Source of the DNA: Methylophaga sp.
Lineage (GTDB): Bacteria; Pseudomonadota; Gammaproteobacteria; Nitrosococcales; Methylophagaceae
Assembly: GCA_002733105.1 (NCBI GenBank)
Contig: NVUI01000011.1
Span: 6,387 to 40,475, forward strand
Direction: 5' to 3'
DNA: 34,089 bases
In this document: positions 1 to 8,069 of the stretch, piece after piece
How positions within the stretch are numbered: the first letter of the stretch is position 1
Layout of the letters: the number at the start of each line of letters is the position of its first letter
Program-made: the position numbers and the translations under genes
The notes under the pieces: generated by a model
What the model was told of the DNA's origin: nothing
The model's input: the letters and a program-made list of their open reading frames with translations, nothing else
Database searches by the model: none

Positions 1-1
1 C

Positions 2-199
2 CAACACTATCAGGCAATATTTGATACACCCAACAGCGCAGAACAAGAACAAGCAATAGACGAGGCATTGATGCGAGGAGAAGTATATGGAAGTCATGAT
101 TTTCATCAAAAAATCGCGAAACGAATAAAGAGACCGACTCAATTGGCAGCGCATGGCGGCGATAGGAAGAGTGATAATTATAAGAACCAAGCTGGCTGA
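2..199 (+). CDS. Y1-type (REP-associated/IS200-like) transposase, C-terminal fragment
   Basis: The reading frame is open from the window edge to a TGA at 197-199 (65 codons). It is rich in charged residues and ends with RGEVYGSHDFHQKI, then KRPTQLAAHGGDRKS. The pattern of a short 'G..YG...F...I..R' helix followed by a basic, Gly/Arg-rich tail is what I recall from the C-termini of Y1 (HUH tyrosine) single-strand transposases of the REP-associated group. The catalytic HUH and Tyr motifs would lie upstream of the window, so neither the assignment nor intactness can be confirmed. Base use is like that of the neighbours. It could also be an unrelated basic protein end. Confidence 0.5.
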   Translation, partial: QHYQAIFDTPNSAEQEQAIDEALMRGEVYGSHDFHQKIAKRIKRPTQLAAHGGDRKSDNYKNQAG

Positions 200-479
200 C
201 TCTTTAAATCTCTTCTCTTTGAGCTGTAACTTATTGATTTATTTGGGTATATATTCTATCCTTGTGGCCATAATAGATGGCTCTGTTTTTTATCGCAATA
301 GAGTCTATAATTATTTTTTATGATTATGTAGGTTTCTTGGCGGGCTGTTGAAAACGACCAAGTTCCGGTGAAGGCTTGTAAATAGTAGTAGATTATATTT
401 TAACCTCTCCATTTTAAAATAGTAATGGGGTGAATCAGTTTTACTGTTAGTTTTTAACCGCCTATCAGGGGATTGCATT
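200..479. other. Intergenic gap without a recognised gene
   Basis: These 280 bp lie between the transposase tail and the AhpD-like gene. No ORF, RNA gene or strong hairpin is visible. A segment around 340-375 (GGCTGTTGAAAACGACC) loosely resembles insertion-sequence termini, but no partner end is seen. The AhpD-like gene has its own ribosome-binding site AGGGG at 467-471, so a promoter for it probably lies here. I could not single one out. Confidence 0.4.
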
Positions 480-1046
480 ATGGCTGTCTGTTCTATTATG
501 TCTTCAGATAAATTTGAAGCGACCTTTCCTGAGATTCATCATCAAGTATGTGAAGAGTTGGGAATGGGGTTTGTTCCCGATATTTTTCGTTGTGTGGCCG
601 CTGCCAATCCAGATTTAGCGATATCTTCGTGGAATATGGTTAGAAAGAACTTGTGTGCAGGTAAAATACTTCGAACGACCAAAGAGCTGATGTTCTCTTA
701 TATAGCGCATAAGAAAGGATGTAATTATTGTGATATAGCGCATCATGCTCTAGCGTTACATTATGGTTTTACTGAAGAAAATATCAGTAAAATTCTGAAT
801 GATATTAATGAAGTTAGAAATCCAGTGTTACGTGTAGTATTAAAGCTTGCTGATTTTTCTGTGGACAATCGGTTTGATGAGGTTGCTATCCTAGATGAAG
901 AATTAATCGAATTAGGCTTTACCCGTGATGAAATAACAGAATTAGTTGGCATGGTTTCCTGTGCATTGTATATGGTCAATATTGCCGACAGCTTAGGGAT
1001 TGATGCAGATAAAGAATTTAAGGATGTTATCGAAAATATAAAATAA
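480..1046 (+). CDS. AhpD-like / carboxymuconolactone decarboxylase-family protein
   Basis: This is a 188-residue cytoplasmic protein of the AhpD-like superfamily. Residues 69-89 carry the AhpD active-site arrangement: E69, then C81-N-Y-C84 and H88. This matches the family spacing E-x11-CxxC-x3-H, in which the two cysteines form a redox disulfide and Glu/His act as the proton relay. Members are usually annotated as peroxidase-related or alkylhydroperoxidase proteins; the actual substrate is not deducible. The start is supported by AGGGG eight bases before the ATG. The EAL-domain gene follows after only about 22 bp, so the two are likely co-transcribed. I see no signal peptide or membrane segment. 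Confidence 0.75.
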   Translation: MAVCSIMSSDKFEATFPEIHHQVCEELGMGFVPDIFRCVAAANPDLAISSWNMVRKNLCAGKILRTTKELMFSYIAHKKGCNYCDIAHHALALHYGFTEENISKILNDINEVRNPVLRVVLKLADFSVDNRFDEVAILDEELIELGFTRDEITELVGMVSCALYMVNIADSLGIDADKEFKDVIENIK

Positions 1047-1068
1047 CTAAGTGTAAAACTCAACGTGA

Positions 1069-2991
1069 GTGACTTTTATTATGCCTAAAATTAAAGAAAA
1101 CAAAATTTGCCCCAAAATTATAAATAAATCTCTCTTTTATAGCCATTCTACATCTAAAGACCTCATTATTGAGGCTTCTTTACGATCTGCAAGCCTGCTG
1201 GAACTCAGTCAAACCGTCAACGTAGATGGATCTTTTATTGATGATTTAAAAAATATATACAAAACAACCCGTTTTTCCGTTGATATAGACGGTTGTGTCT
1301 TATTTAGGTTTGTTAATGGACTATGGTGGGAAGCGATGAGCATTATACAAACCCATAAGTTTAATGACCAATGCCAATGGGAAAAAGTCGATAATAAACA
1401 GTTTAATAAAATAGATTCTTTATATCAAATGCGGCAGGATGTCGCTACAAGCGGTAAAAACAATAATGTTAAAACATCTGGAATAGGGGCTTTTCTTTCT
1501 CAAGGTAATATTCATTTTGAGCGCTTTAGAGGCACACATGGTGGTATTGCGTTTAAACCAACGGCAGGTAATGTATTTACACAATACGACAGTGCTTTTC
1601 TAACGCATGTTGCGGCTATTATTTCATTCTGCGTAAATAAGGATGATTCGAGTCATTATTTACAGGAGGTTTATCAAAATATTCAGGGGATCGCCGACAA
1701 AGTAAAGGTGGCATCTGAGAATACAAATATTACGCCGTCTTTGTATATTAGCTCAGATACTGAGCTGCATAGTAAGCTAGGTTTTTTACGAATTATTAAG
1801 TACATTGTCGAAACCCGACAATTGAATAGTTATATTGTGGTACTTTCAATCGATCAATCAGGTAGCTTCATTAAGCTGTTAGACGAAAAGGTAAAACAAG
1901 CCTTCTTGAATAAAGCGATTACTCGCATCAAAGCTATCATTCCCGATAATAATACACTTTCATATATCGATGACACAGACTTCGCGTTCATTGTGATTAA
2001 TTCTGAACCGTCGATCGTTATAAAATTATTGTCGCAAATTTCGCATGCTTTTTTAAATCATTTGTTAGTTGATGAATATAGAGTTCACTGTGAAATTAGA
2101 GCGGGTTATAGCTGTTATTCAAGTAGCTCATCTCAACCAGAAGAGTTGCTAAAAATGGCTTCTATAGCGCTTTTTCAAGCACAGAGTAGCCAGGAAGGTA
2201 AGATTATTGGTTATGAAAAGGAGATAGTACAGAAATTACAGCTTCGTTTAGAATTATCTCTATTATTGTCCAGTGCAATTGACAACAATGAATTTGAAGT
2301 TTATTTTCAACCAATTGTAGCGGTAGCTTATATAGACAAAGCCATACATCATTATGAAGCACTAATTCGCTGGAATCATCCAGAAATAGGTCTCATACCG
2401 CCAGATAAATTTATCGATGTAGCAGAGGAAAATGGCACTATTATCAAACTAGGATATTGGGTCATTAAACGAGTCTGTGAGTGTTTGTCAATGCCAGCTG
2501 TACCAGAGGAAGTTGGTATTTCAGTCAACCTTTCTCCAATACAGCTAGAGGAATCTGACTTAGTACAAAAAATTATTGATATCCTTGACGAATATTCAAT
2601 TTCCCCACAGCGGATTACACTTGAGATCACTGAATCGATGGCGATGAAGAACTGTGAGTTAACTAAAATAAAATTTTCAGAGTTTCATGCTGCCGGTTTT
2701 AAGTTATCAATGGATGATTTTGGTACAGGATATTCATCATTAAGTTATTTGCTAAATTTTTCTTTTGATATACTAAAAATCGATAAATGTTTTATTGATA
2801 ATACACTGACTGATGAAAAATATGCTGTCATAGGTCGCGCTGTGGTTAAGTTAGCACATGATTTATCCCTGTCTGTTGTTTGTGAAGGAATAGAAACAGA
2901 TGAGCAATTTCAAATGGTCAAAAGCTGGGGTACAGAAATGATCCAAGGCTATTTATTTAGTAAGCCTAAGCCTTGGGGTGATTTTTATTAA
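1069..2991 (+). CDS. Degenerate GGDEF-EAL protein, probable c-di-GMP phosphodiesterase
   Basis: The product has 640 residues if the GTG at 1069 is used; ATG at 1081 is an equally plausible start. Residues ~40-210 form an unassigned, possibly GAF-like sensory region. Residues ~230-390 form a GGDEF fold whose signature is degraded to YIDDTDF (about residue 300), so no cyclase activity is expected. An EAL domain begins near residue 405. It keeps YEALIRW (E430), the Asn of VNLSP, the Glu of LEITES, DDFGTGYSSL, the Lys of LKIDK, the Glu of EGIE and QGYLFSKP. The metal- and substrate-binding set is therefore complete, and c-di-GMP hydrolysis to pGpG is predicted. No transmembrane segment or signal peptide is visible. 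It follows the AhpD-like gene in what looks like a two-gene operon, hinting at redox-linked control. It converges on hemW. Confidence 0.88.
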   Translation: MTFIMPKIKENKICPKIINKSLFYSHSTSKDLIIEASLRSASLLELSQTVNVDGSFIDDLKNIYKTTRFSVDIDGCVLFRFVNGLWWEAMSIIQTHKFNDQCQWEKVDNKQFNKIDSLYQMRQDVATSGKNNNVKTSGIGAFLSQGNIHFERFRGTHGGIAFKPTAGNVFTQYDSAFLTHVAAIISFCVNKDDSSHYLQEVYQNIQGIADKVKVASENTNITPSLYISSDTELHSKLGFLRIIKYIVETRQLNSYIVVLSIDQSGSFIKLLDEKVKQAFLNKAITRIKAIIPDNNTLSYIDDTDFAFIVINSEPSIVIKLLSQISHAFLNHLLVDEYRVHCEIRAGYSCYSSSSSQPEELLKMASIALFQAQSSQEGKIIGYEKEIVQKLQLRLELSLLLSSAIDNNEFEVYFQPIVAVAYIDKAIHHYEALIRWNHPEIGLIPPDKFIDVAEENGTIIKLGYWVIKRVCECLSMPAVPEEVGISVNLSPIQLEESDLVQKIIDILDEYSISPQRITLEITESMAMKNCELTKIKFSEFHAAGFKLSMDDFGTGYSSLSYLLNFSFDILKIDKCFIDNTLTDEKYAVIGRAVVKLAHDLSLSVVCEGIETDEQFQMVKSWGTEMIQGYLFSKPKPWGDFY

Positions 2992-3084
2992 ATAATCAAG
3001 GGGAGCCTCAGCCAGCTTGATATTTAAACAAGTCAAAGTACAATCGGGGAGGGCTACATCTTATATTTCTTAGTCAGGATCTTT

Positions 3085-4242
3085 CTAGGGCAAAAATAGC
3101 TCTATCAATGTGTTGAGATAGCGTAGGCCTTTTTCTGTGGGGCGAATAAAGTGAATATCTCTTGTTAGCAGTTGTTGTTGCTCTGCTTGTTGCAAGGCTT
3201 GGTCAATATGTGAAATGGGCAACCCGGCATGTTGATAAAACAATGGGGTTGGAAAGCCATCGGTTAATCTTAATGCATTGAGCATAAACTCAAAGCCAAT
3301 ATCTTTTTTGCTGATTTTTTCTTCGGTCTGAATAACAGTTTGAGAACCGGCTGTTTCAAGATATTTTTGTGGTTGTTTTTGTTTAGAGCGACGGGTGATA
3401 GATTGCTTTGATGCATCACTGATTTTTCCGTGAGCACCTGCACCAATACCAATATAGTCGCCAAATTTCCAATAGTTAATATTATGCTGACATTGTTTAT
3501 TGTCTTGGGCATAGGCCGAGATTTCATATTGAATATAGCCTGCCTTAGCCAATCTATCTTGGTTAGCTAGCTGCCAATCTATAATATTGTCTTCATCAGG
3601 TAGTTTGGGTGGTTGTTGATAGAAGAGGGTATTGGGCTCCATGGTGAGTTGATAATAGGAAATATGGCTAGGTGATAGGGAAATAGCGGTGTCTATATCG
3701 TGCTGTGCTGTTTTTTCTGTTTGATGGGGCAGGCCAAACATAAGGTCCAGATTAAAATTTTCAAAGCCGACTTTATGTGCTGTTTCAACAGCTTTTATCG
3801 CTTGTTGTCTATTATGGATACGACCTAGTGTTGTTAACGATTGGTCATTAAAACTTTGAATGCCGATAGATAAGCGGTTGATGCCTAAAGCACGGTAGTC
3901 AGCAAAGCGCTGTGCTTCAAATGTGCCGGGGTTAGCTTCTAATGTGATTTCAACATGAGGACTCAGTGGTAGTAATGCACGTATAGAGGAAAATAACCGC
4001 TCATAAGCCTCGGCTGAAAATAAGCTAGGTGTGCCACCACCAATAAAGATACTTTGTACCGTTCGCCCCCAAATATAGGGTACTTCTTGTTCTAAATCAT
4101 GGATAAGTGCATCAACATAGGCATGTTCTGGTAATGCCTCAGGAGATTTGTGAGAATTAAAATCACAATAAGGACATTTTTTAATACACCAAGGTACATG
4201 GATGTATAAGCTGAGGGGCGGTAGGGAAGTGAAATTAAACAT
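3085..4242 (-). CDS. hemW: HemW, radical SAM haem chaperone (CPO III-like)
   Basis: HemW is a radical SAM protein related to coproporphyrinogen III oxidase (HemN) that binds haem and is thought to deliver it to respiratory enzymes. The N-terminus LSLYIHVPWCIKKCPYC holds the CxxxCxxC [4Fe-4S] cysteines. IFIGGGTPS and the NFNLDLMFGLP segment are typical of the family, as is GDYIGIGAGAHGK. The frame is open to an ATG at 4278, but I choose the ATG at 4242. It gives 385 residues, starting a few residues before the conserved LPPLSLYIH as in E. coli HemW, and it lies 2 bp after the stop of the upstream lipoprotein gene. It is the last gene of the rph-rdgB-lipoprotein-hemW run, and rdgB-hemW adjacency is common in gammaproteobacteria. 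Confidence 0.93.
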   Translation of the reverse strand: MFNFTSLPPLSLYIHVPWCIKKCPYCDFNSHKSPEALPEHAYVDALIHDLEQEVPYIWGRTVQSIFIGGGTPSLFSAEAYERLFSSIRALLPLSPHVEITLEANPGTFEAQRFADYRALGINRLSIGIQSFNDQSLTTLGRIHNRQQAIKAVETAHKVGFENFNLDLMFGLPHQTEKTAQHDIDTAISLSPSHISYYQLTMEPNTLFYQQPPKLPDEDNIIDWQLANQDRLAKAGYIQYEISAYAQDNKQCQHNINYWKFGDYIGIGAGAHGKISDASKQSITRRSKQKQPQKYLETAGSQTVIQTEEKISKKDIGFEFMLNALRLTDGFPTPLFYQHAGLPISHIDQALQQAEQQQLLTRDIHFIRPTEKGLRYLNTLIELFLP

Positions 4243-4244
4243 GG

Positions 4245-4934
4245 TTATTGACGCTTGGGTTTCCAGCCTTTTTTCCATTGAGGAAGAGGCACAATCGCGG
4301 GCGGCTCTCCATTATCACCAAACCATGAGTCTACGGCATATCGATGGCCAGAATCTTTGTCGATTATCGTCGCTGTATTGTGAGGCGATAATAGCCCTCC
4401 ACGTGATGTTCTTGAAGCTTGTTGATGAAAATTGAGCAATCCTGCATCGTATAATATTCGTAGATACACCGTGGAGTTGGTGGCTTCATCAATACAATCT
4501 AGTTGACCATCTAATCCCTCTGAAACATAATTTTCCGCACGGTCTCTATTTGTATTTGACTGCTCCCCCGTGAGTGTTTCAAGCAAGGCGATAGCAAGTT
4601 GAATCTGTTGGCGTTCTTGTTGTGCATTTTTGGCAACAGGTGAAAACAAGTGGGTAACTGACTGCCATTGCTGGGCCGATAAACTAATAAAAGCAAATTT
4701 ATTACACGTATGCCCATGACAAACTGAGTAGTGGTTAGGGGATGGGTAATAAACAAAAGGTGTATTGATATTATCAACAAGATCTTGCAGTTTATCTACG
4801 TTACGAATCGGCTTGATAGATGATTGAGCATCATATACAGGGCTACATGCACATATTGCTAATAAAAACAGCAATAGAATGAGGTGTTTCACGTGATAAA
4901 GGTAGCTGTACTTGTTAATACGGGGATGTCTCAT
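4245..4934 (-). CDS. Putative lipoprotein with transglutaminase-like Cys-His-Asp pattern
   Basis: This is a 229-residue protein with a hydrophobic N-terminal stretch (residues ~17-28) ending in AICAC-S. C30 is a plausible lipidation site, so an exported lipoprotein is inferred. The C-terminal half has C147 in QLDCIDEAT, H185 in LSPHNTA and D202 in YAVDSWFGD, followed by a W/P-rich end. This order and spacing resemble a transglutaminase-like/cysteine-peptidase triad (C...H...D), but I do not recognise a characterised homologue and the activity is unproven. The ATG at 4934 overlaps the end of rdgB by 20 bp. A GTG at 4892 (residue 15) would give a more compact signal sequence and may be the real start. 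The stop lies 2 bp before the chosen hemW ATG, so the genes are probably translationally coupled. Confidence 0.6.
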   Translation of the reverse strand: MRHPRINKYSYLYHVKHLILLLFLLAICACSPVYDAQSSIKPIRNVDKLQDLVDNINTPFVYYPSPNHYSVCHGHTCNKFAFISLSAQQWQSVTHLFSPVAKNAQQERQQIQLAIALLETLTGEQSNTNRDRAENYVSEGLDGQLDCIDEATNSTVYLRILYDAGLLNFHQQASRTSRGGLLSPHNTATIIDKDSGHRYAVDSWFGDNGEPPAIVPLPQWKKGWKPKRQ

Positions 4935-5520
4935 CTCGGAATGCCTGCATAAATTGTCTTATCGCTTTACCTCGATGACTGATTGCATGTTTCTCTGTAG
5001 CAGATAGTTGGGCTGCGCTACACTGTGAATCTGTGACCCAAAAAATAGGATCATAACCAAAACCACCCTGACCCATCGGGGCTGCTAAAATAGCACCTCG
5101 CCAGTCTGCCTGACAAATGAGCGGTGTAGGATCTTTAGCGTGACGCATCATCACTAGACAACATTGATAGCGAGCGGTACGTTGTTGTTCTGGCACACCT
5201 TCAAGTGCAGCCAGCAGCGCATTAAGGTTGTTTTCATCATTAGCATCAACACCTGCATAGCGTGCAGAATAAATACCCGGTGCACCGAGTAAATAATCTA
5301 CTTCAATGCCTGAGTCATCAGCAATGGCCGCTAAACCTGTGTGCTCAGCTGCATTGCGTGCTTTGATAATGGCATTTTCGACAAATGTTAGCCCAGTTTC
5401 TTCTGCTTCAGGTACCTTGAATTCAGCTTGGGGGATCACTTCAATATCCATGGTGGTAAAGAGTTGGGAAAACTCACGCAGCTTTCCTTGATTACCACTG
5501 GCTAATACAATTTTATCCAT
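4915..5520 (-). CDS. rdgB: RdgB, XTP/dITP/ITP pyrophosphatase (HAM1 family)
   Basis: RdgB hydrolyses non-canonical purine nucleoside triphosphates (ITP, dITP, XTP) to monophosphates and pyrophosphate, keeping deaminated purines out of DNA and RNA. The 201-residue protein has the family motifs: SGNQGKLREF at the N-terminus (phosphate binding), DDSGIEVDYLLGAPGIYSAR with the catalytic acidic residues, GGFGYDPIF, and the C-terminal SHRGKAI. The length is normal for the family. The gene begins 8 bp after the rph stop and its end overlaps the lipoprotein gene, so it sits in the rph-rdgB-lipoprotein-hemW operon. Confidence 0.95.
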   Translation of the reverse strand: MDKIVLASGNQGKLREFSQLFTTMDIEVIPQAEFKVPEAEETGLTFVENAIIKARNAAEHTGLAAIADDSGIEVDYLLGAPGIYSARYAGVDANDENNLNALLAALEGVPEQQRTARYQCCLVMMRHAKDPTPLICQADWRGAILAAPMGQGGFGYDPIFWVTDSQCSAAQLSATEKHAISHRGKAIRQFMQAFRDETSPY

Positions 5521-5528
5521 AAGATAGT

Positions 5529-6245
5529 TTATGCGTCTAAGGCTTCACGTTGTTTGGTGATTAGGCTGGCAATGCCTTCTCCTGCAATCAATAACATAGC
5601 TTGTAACTCGTCAGGTCTAAAGGCATGGCCTTCAGCAGTGCCTTGAATTTCAATATAAGCACCGGCTTCGTTCATGACTACATTCATATCGGTTTCAGCA
5701 TTAGAATCTTCAGCATAATCAAGATCAAGTACGGGTTCGCCGTTGTAGATACCTACCGATATTGCAGCTACTTGGCCTATTAGTGGGTTTTTCTTAATTT
5801 TTTTCTGAGCAAGTAATGAATCAATCGCATCATGAAGTGCAATATATGCACCGGTAATAGCAGCTGTTCGTGTGCCGCCATCAGCTTGGATAACATCACA
5901 ATCAATAGTGATGCTACGTTCACCTAAGGCTTTTAAATTGATAGAAGCACGTAAAGACCGGCCAATTAAACGTTGAATTTCTTGTGTACGACCACTTTGT
6001 TTGCCACGTGCTGCTTCACGCGCCATGCGTGAACCGGTTGAACGGGGAAGCATGCCATACTCAGCGGTTACCCATCCTTCACCTTTACCACGTAAAAATT
6101 GAGGAATACGTTCTTCGACCGATGCGGTACACAATACTTTAGTGTCGCCAAACTCAATTAATACTGATCCTTCAGCATGTTTAGTGTAATTGCGAGTGAT
6201 AGTAACTTGGCGTAATTCGTTAGTTTGACGACCGCTTGGACGCAT
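5529..6245 (-). CDS. rph: Ribonuclease PH
   Basis: RNase PH is a phosphorolytic 3'-5' exoribonuclease that trims tRNA 3' ends, removing nucleotides as diphosphates. The 238-residue product matches the usual full length, and its C-terminus is not truncated as in some E. coli K-12 strains. Recognisable segments are [12 protein letters not shown] at the start, [13 protein letters not shown], the phosphate-binding region [39 protein letters not shown], and LDLDYAEDS with conserved acidic residues. It is the first gene of the minus-strand operon and is divergent from yicC, with about 110 bp between the two starts. Confidence 0.96.
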   Translation of the reverse strand: MRPSGRQTNELRQVTITRNYTKHAEGSVLIEFGDTKVLCTASVEERIPQFLRGKGEGWVTAEYGMLPRSTGSRMAREAARGKQSGRTQEIQRLIGRSLRASINLKALGERSITIDCDVIQADGGTRTAAITGAYIALHDAIDSLLAQKKIKKNPLIGQVAAISVGIYNGEPVLDLDYAEDSNAETDMNVVMNEAGAYIEIQGTAEGHAFRPDELQAMLLIAGEGIASLITKQREALDA

Positions 6246-6356
6246 AAGGTCATTCCTTAATATAGGTAAATAATCCGATCATTATACGTGGCTTAAATGC
6301 TATTACCGATGCTTTTAGTTAATATGTTTGATTATTATCTTAATTCAGGAATGATT

Positions 6357-7223
6357 GTGATACGAAGCATGACCGCATTTGCTCGCAAAGAGCAGCCAAC
6401 ACAACAGGGTGATTTGACATGGGAAATTCGTAGCGTTAATCACCGCTATCTGGAAACATCATTACGCCTTGATGAGCGATTTCGCCCATTAGAAATGAAA
6501 ATAAAGAAGTTGTTTTCAGCTAAGCTGGGACGTGGAAAAATTGATGCAAGCCTGCGTTATAAAGCGCCTGAAGAGCAACAATCATCAATGAATATTGATC
6601 AAGGTCTCGCTAAGTCACTGATAACGCATTGTGATGATCTTGCTCTATTAACTACCAGACCGGCACCGGTTGATATGCTGAAAATATTGCAATGGCCTGG
6701 CGTGTTACAAGCTGATATTTTAGACCAAGAAGCCTTAAATAAATCTGTGATGGCAGCCTTAAATGATGCCATAGATGAGTTAATTGTCACGCGTGAAACC
6801 GAAGGTGCGGCATTGCAAAAAATGATTGAACAGCGTTGTGATGAAGTTAATAATATCGCTATTGATGTGCGTAAACGGATGCCAGAAATATTGGAACAGC
6901 AGCGCACCCGTCTTGCGGAACGTGTGGCGGAGTTGCAGGTTAATCTTGACCCAGAACGGTTAGAGCAAGAAATGGTCATGCTGGCACAAAAAAGTGATGT
7001 TGCTGAAGAACTTGATCGATTACAAAGTCATGTTACCGAAGTGCAAAATGTCTTACAAAGAGATGAGCCCACGGGCCGACGTTTAGACTTTTTAATGCAA
7101 GAGCTGAACCGTGAAGCTAATACGCTAGGTTCAAAATCGATTAATACAGAAACAACACGACATTCGGTTGATTTGAAAGTGCTCATAGAACAGATGCGGG
7201 AGCAAATTCAGAATATTGAATAA
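6357..7223 (+). CDS. yicC: YicC family endoribonuclease
   Basis: YicC-family proteins are hexameric endoribonucleases; E. coli YicC has been implicated in small-RNA turnover. The frame is open from 6297, but I place the start at GTG 6357. It is preceded by CAGGA at 6346-6350 with 6 nt spacing, and it makes the protein begin MIRSMTAFARKE, the classical family N-terminus. It gives 288 residues, close to E. coli YicC (287). The C-terminal DUF1732 region is evident: LDFLMQELNREANTLGSKS and the following helix ending VLIEQMREQIQNIE. The middle is rich in coiled-coil-like helices. It is next to rph (divergent), an arrangement known from E. coli. A perfect terminator follows at 7254-7282. Confidence 0.93.
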   Translation: MIRSMTAFARKEQPTQQGDLTWEIRSVNHRYLETSLRLDERFRPLEMKIKKLFSAKLGRGKIDASLRYKAPEEQQSSMNIDQGLAKSLITHCDDLALLTTRPAPVDMLKILQWPGVLQADILDQEALNKSVMAALNDAIDELIVTRETEGAALQKMIEQRCDEVNNIAIDVRKRMPEILEQQRTRLAERVAELQVNLDPERLEQEMVMLAQKSDVAEELDRLQSHVTEVQNVLQRDEPTGRRLDFLMQELNREANTLGSKSINTETTRHSVDLKVLIEQMREQIQNIE

Positions 7224-7253
7224 GACAGTGTTAATTTACCAAGACATAAAAAC

Positions 7254-7282
7254 AAAAAACCGCGAGTAAATCGCGGTTTTTT
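7254..7282. terminator. Bidirectional rho-independent terminator
   Basis: Two perfectly complementary 12-base arms, AAAAAACCGCGA (7254-7265) and TCGCGGTTTTTT (7271-7282), flank the loop GTAAA. The core is a 6-bp GC-rich stem with an A-run on one side and a T-run on the other, so it can terminate in both directions. It lies between the convergent ends of yicC (7223) and the PEP-CTERM gene (7304). Confidence 0.92.
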
Positions 7283-7303
7283 ATGGCCAGTTTTAAATGG
7301 GTA

Positions 7304-7894
7304 TTAAGCGGTATATTTTCTTCTAATGCCCATTAATCCAAATAATGCAGGAGCAAATAACCAAAGCGCTGCTGGAATAGGTACTTCAGAAACAGGAGGG
7401 GTATCACCTGTATTGAAAAATGCTAAGTGAGACAATCCATGAGGTTTTTGTTGGTTGTTTAAACCTGCAAATATTGTGCTCCAATAGACGCTAGTGACAG
7501 CTTGATCAAAGAAAACAACTAAAGTTGTTTTGGCTGCTTTAACTAAGAAACCGGTAAAAGATGTGCCAGGGTCGAAGAATCCACTAGTTGAACCTAGTTC
7601 AGAATAAAGAGCATTATCAATGCCATCTTCATATTTAGTCCAGTTGACAATACTAATTGATGTGCCAAATGCACTTAAATATGCAGATTCAACATTTTGC
7701 CCTGTTCCTTGACTGATTGTGCCAGAGGCAATAAAAGCACGATCTGGTCCTGTGGCTGGGGAATTTAAATTACTGTCTGTATTTACATATAGATAGCTGT
7801 CAGTAATCACGGTCGCAGCGGAAGCAATTTGTACAAATGATAAGGCAGTGAAAGCATATAGTACTGCAACGATTAGTTTTGTATAATTTTTCAT
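7304..7894 (-). CDS. PEP-CTERM sorting domain-containing secreted protein
   Basis: The 196-residue protein starts with a typical Sec signal peptide (basic MKNYTK, hydrophobic core, cleavage probably after IASA near residue 26). It ends with VPIPAALWLFAPALFG, then LMGIRRK. This is the tripartite PEP-CTERM tail: a VPxPAA motif, a hydrophobic helix and a basic end, recognised by exosortase, which processes exported proteins for the envelope or matrix. The middle has no domain I recognise; it is Ser/Thr/Gly-rich and beta-like. The start is supported by AAGGAAT about 9 bases upstream. No exosortase gene is visible in the window. It is a single gene between yicC and gmk and may be an insertion into an otherwise housekeeping region. 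Confidence 0.85.
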   Translation of the reverse strand: MKNYTKLIVAVLYAFTALSFVQIASAATVITDSYLYVNTDSNLNSPATGPDRAFIASGTISQGTGQNVESAYLSAFGTSISIVNWTKYEDGIDNALYSELGSTSGFFDPGTSFTGFLVKAAKTTLVVFFDQAVTSVYWSTIFAGLNNQQKPHGLSHLAFFNTGDTPPVSEVPIPAALWLFAPALFGLMGIRRKYTA

Positions 7895-8069
7895 GGTTGG
7901 ATATTCCTTTTAATTCAACAATCCATTGTTAAGAGTGAACTTCTCCATATAATAGGCTCTGTAGAAGGAAATGTAACCCCACTTTTGAGGGGGGAGGGTA
8001 TTATTTTTCAGTAAAAAGGGATGCAAAATACTGGTATCCTGTAGATAACTATAGAACACGGGAATAATA

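Noticed and set aside
340-375. IS-terminus-like string GGCTGTTGAAAACGACC in the first gap
   Set aside because: Resembles some IS ends, but no matching inverted end, transposase or target duplication is visible, so it stays unassigned.
2995-3021. ATCAAG/CTTGAT hairpin between the EAL gene and hemW as terminator
   Set aside because: Only 6 bp, with a long loop and no T-run in either direction.
7977-7992. CCCC-ACTTTTGA-GGGG hairpin upstream of gmk
   Set aside because: The stem is four bases and the T-run is displaced by about 10 nt; likely chance in a G/C patch.
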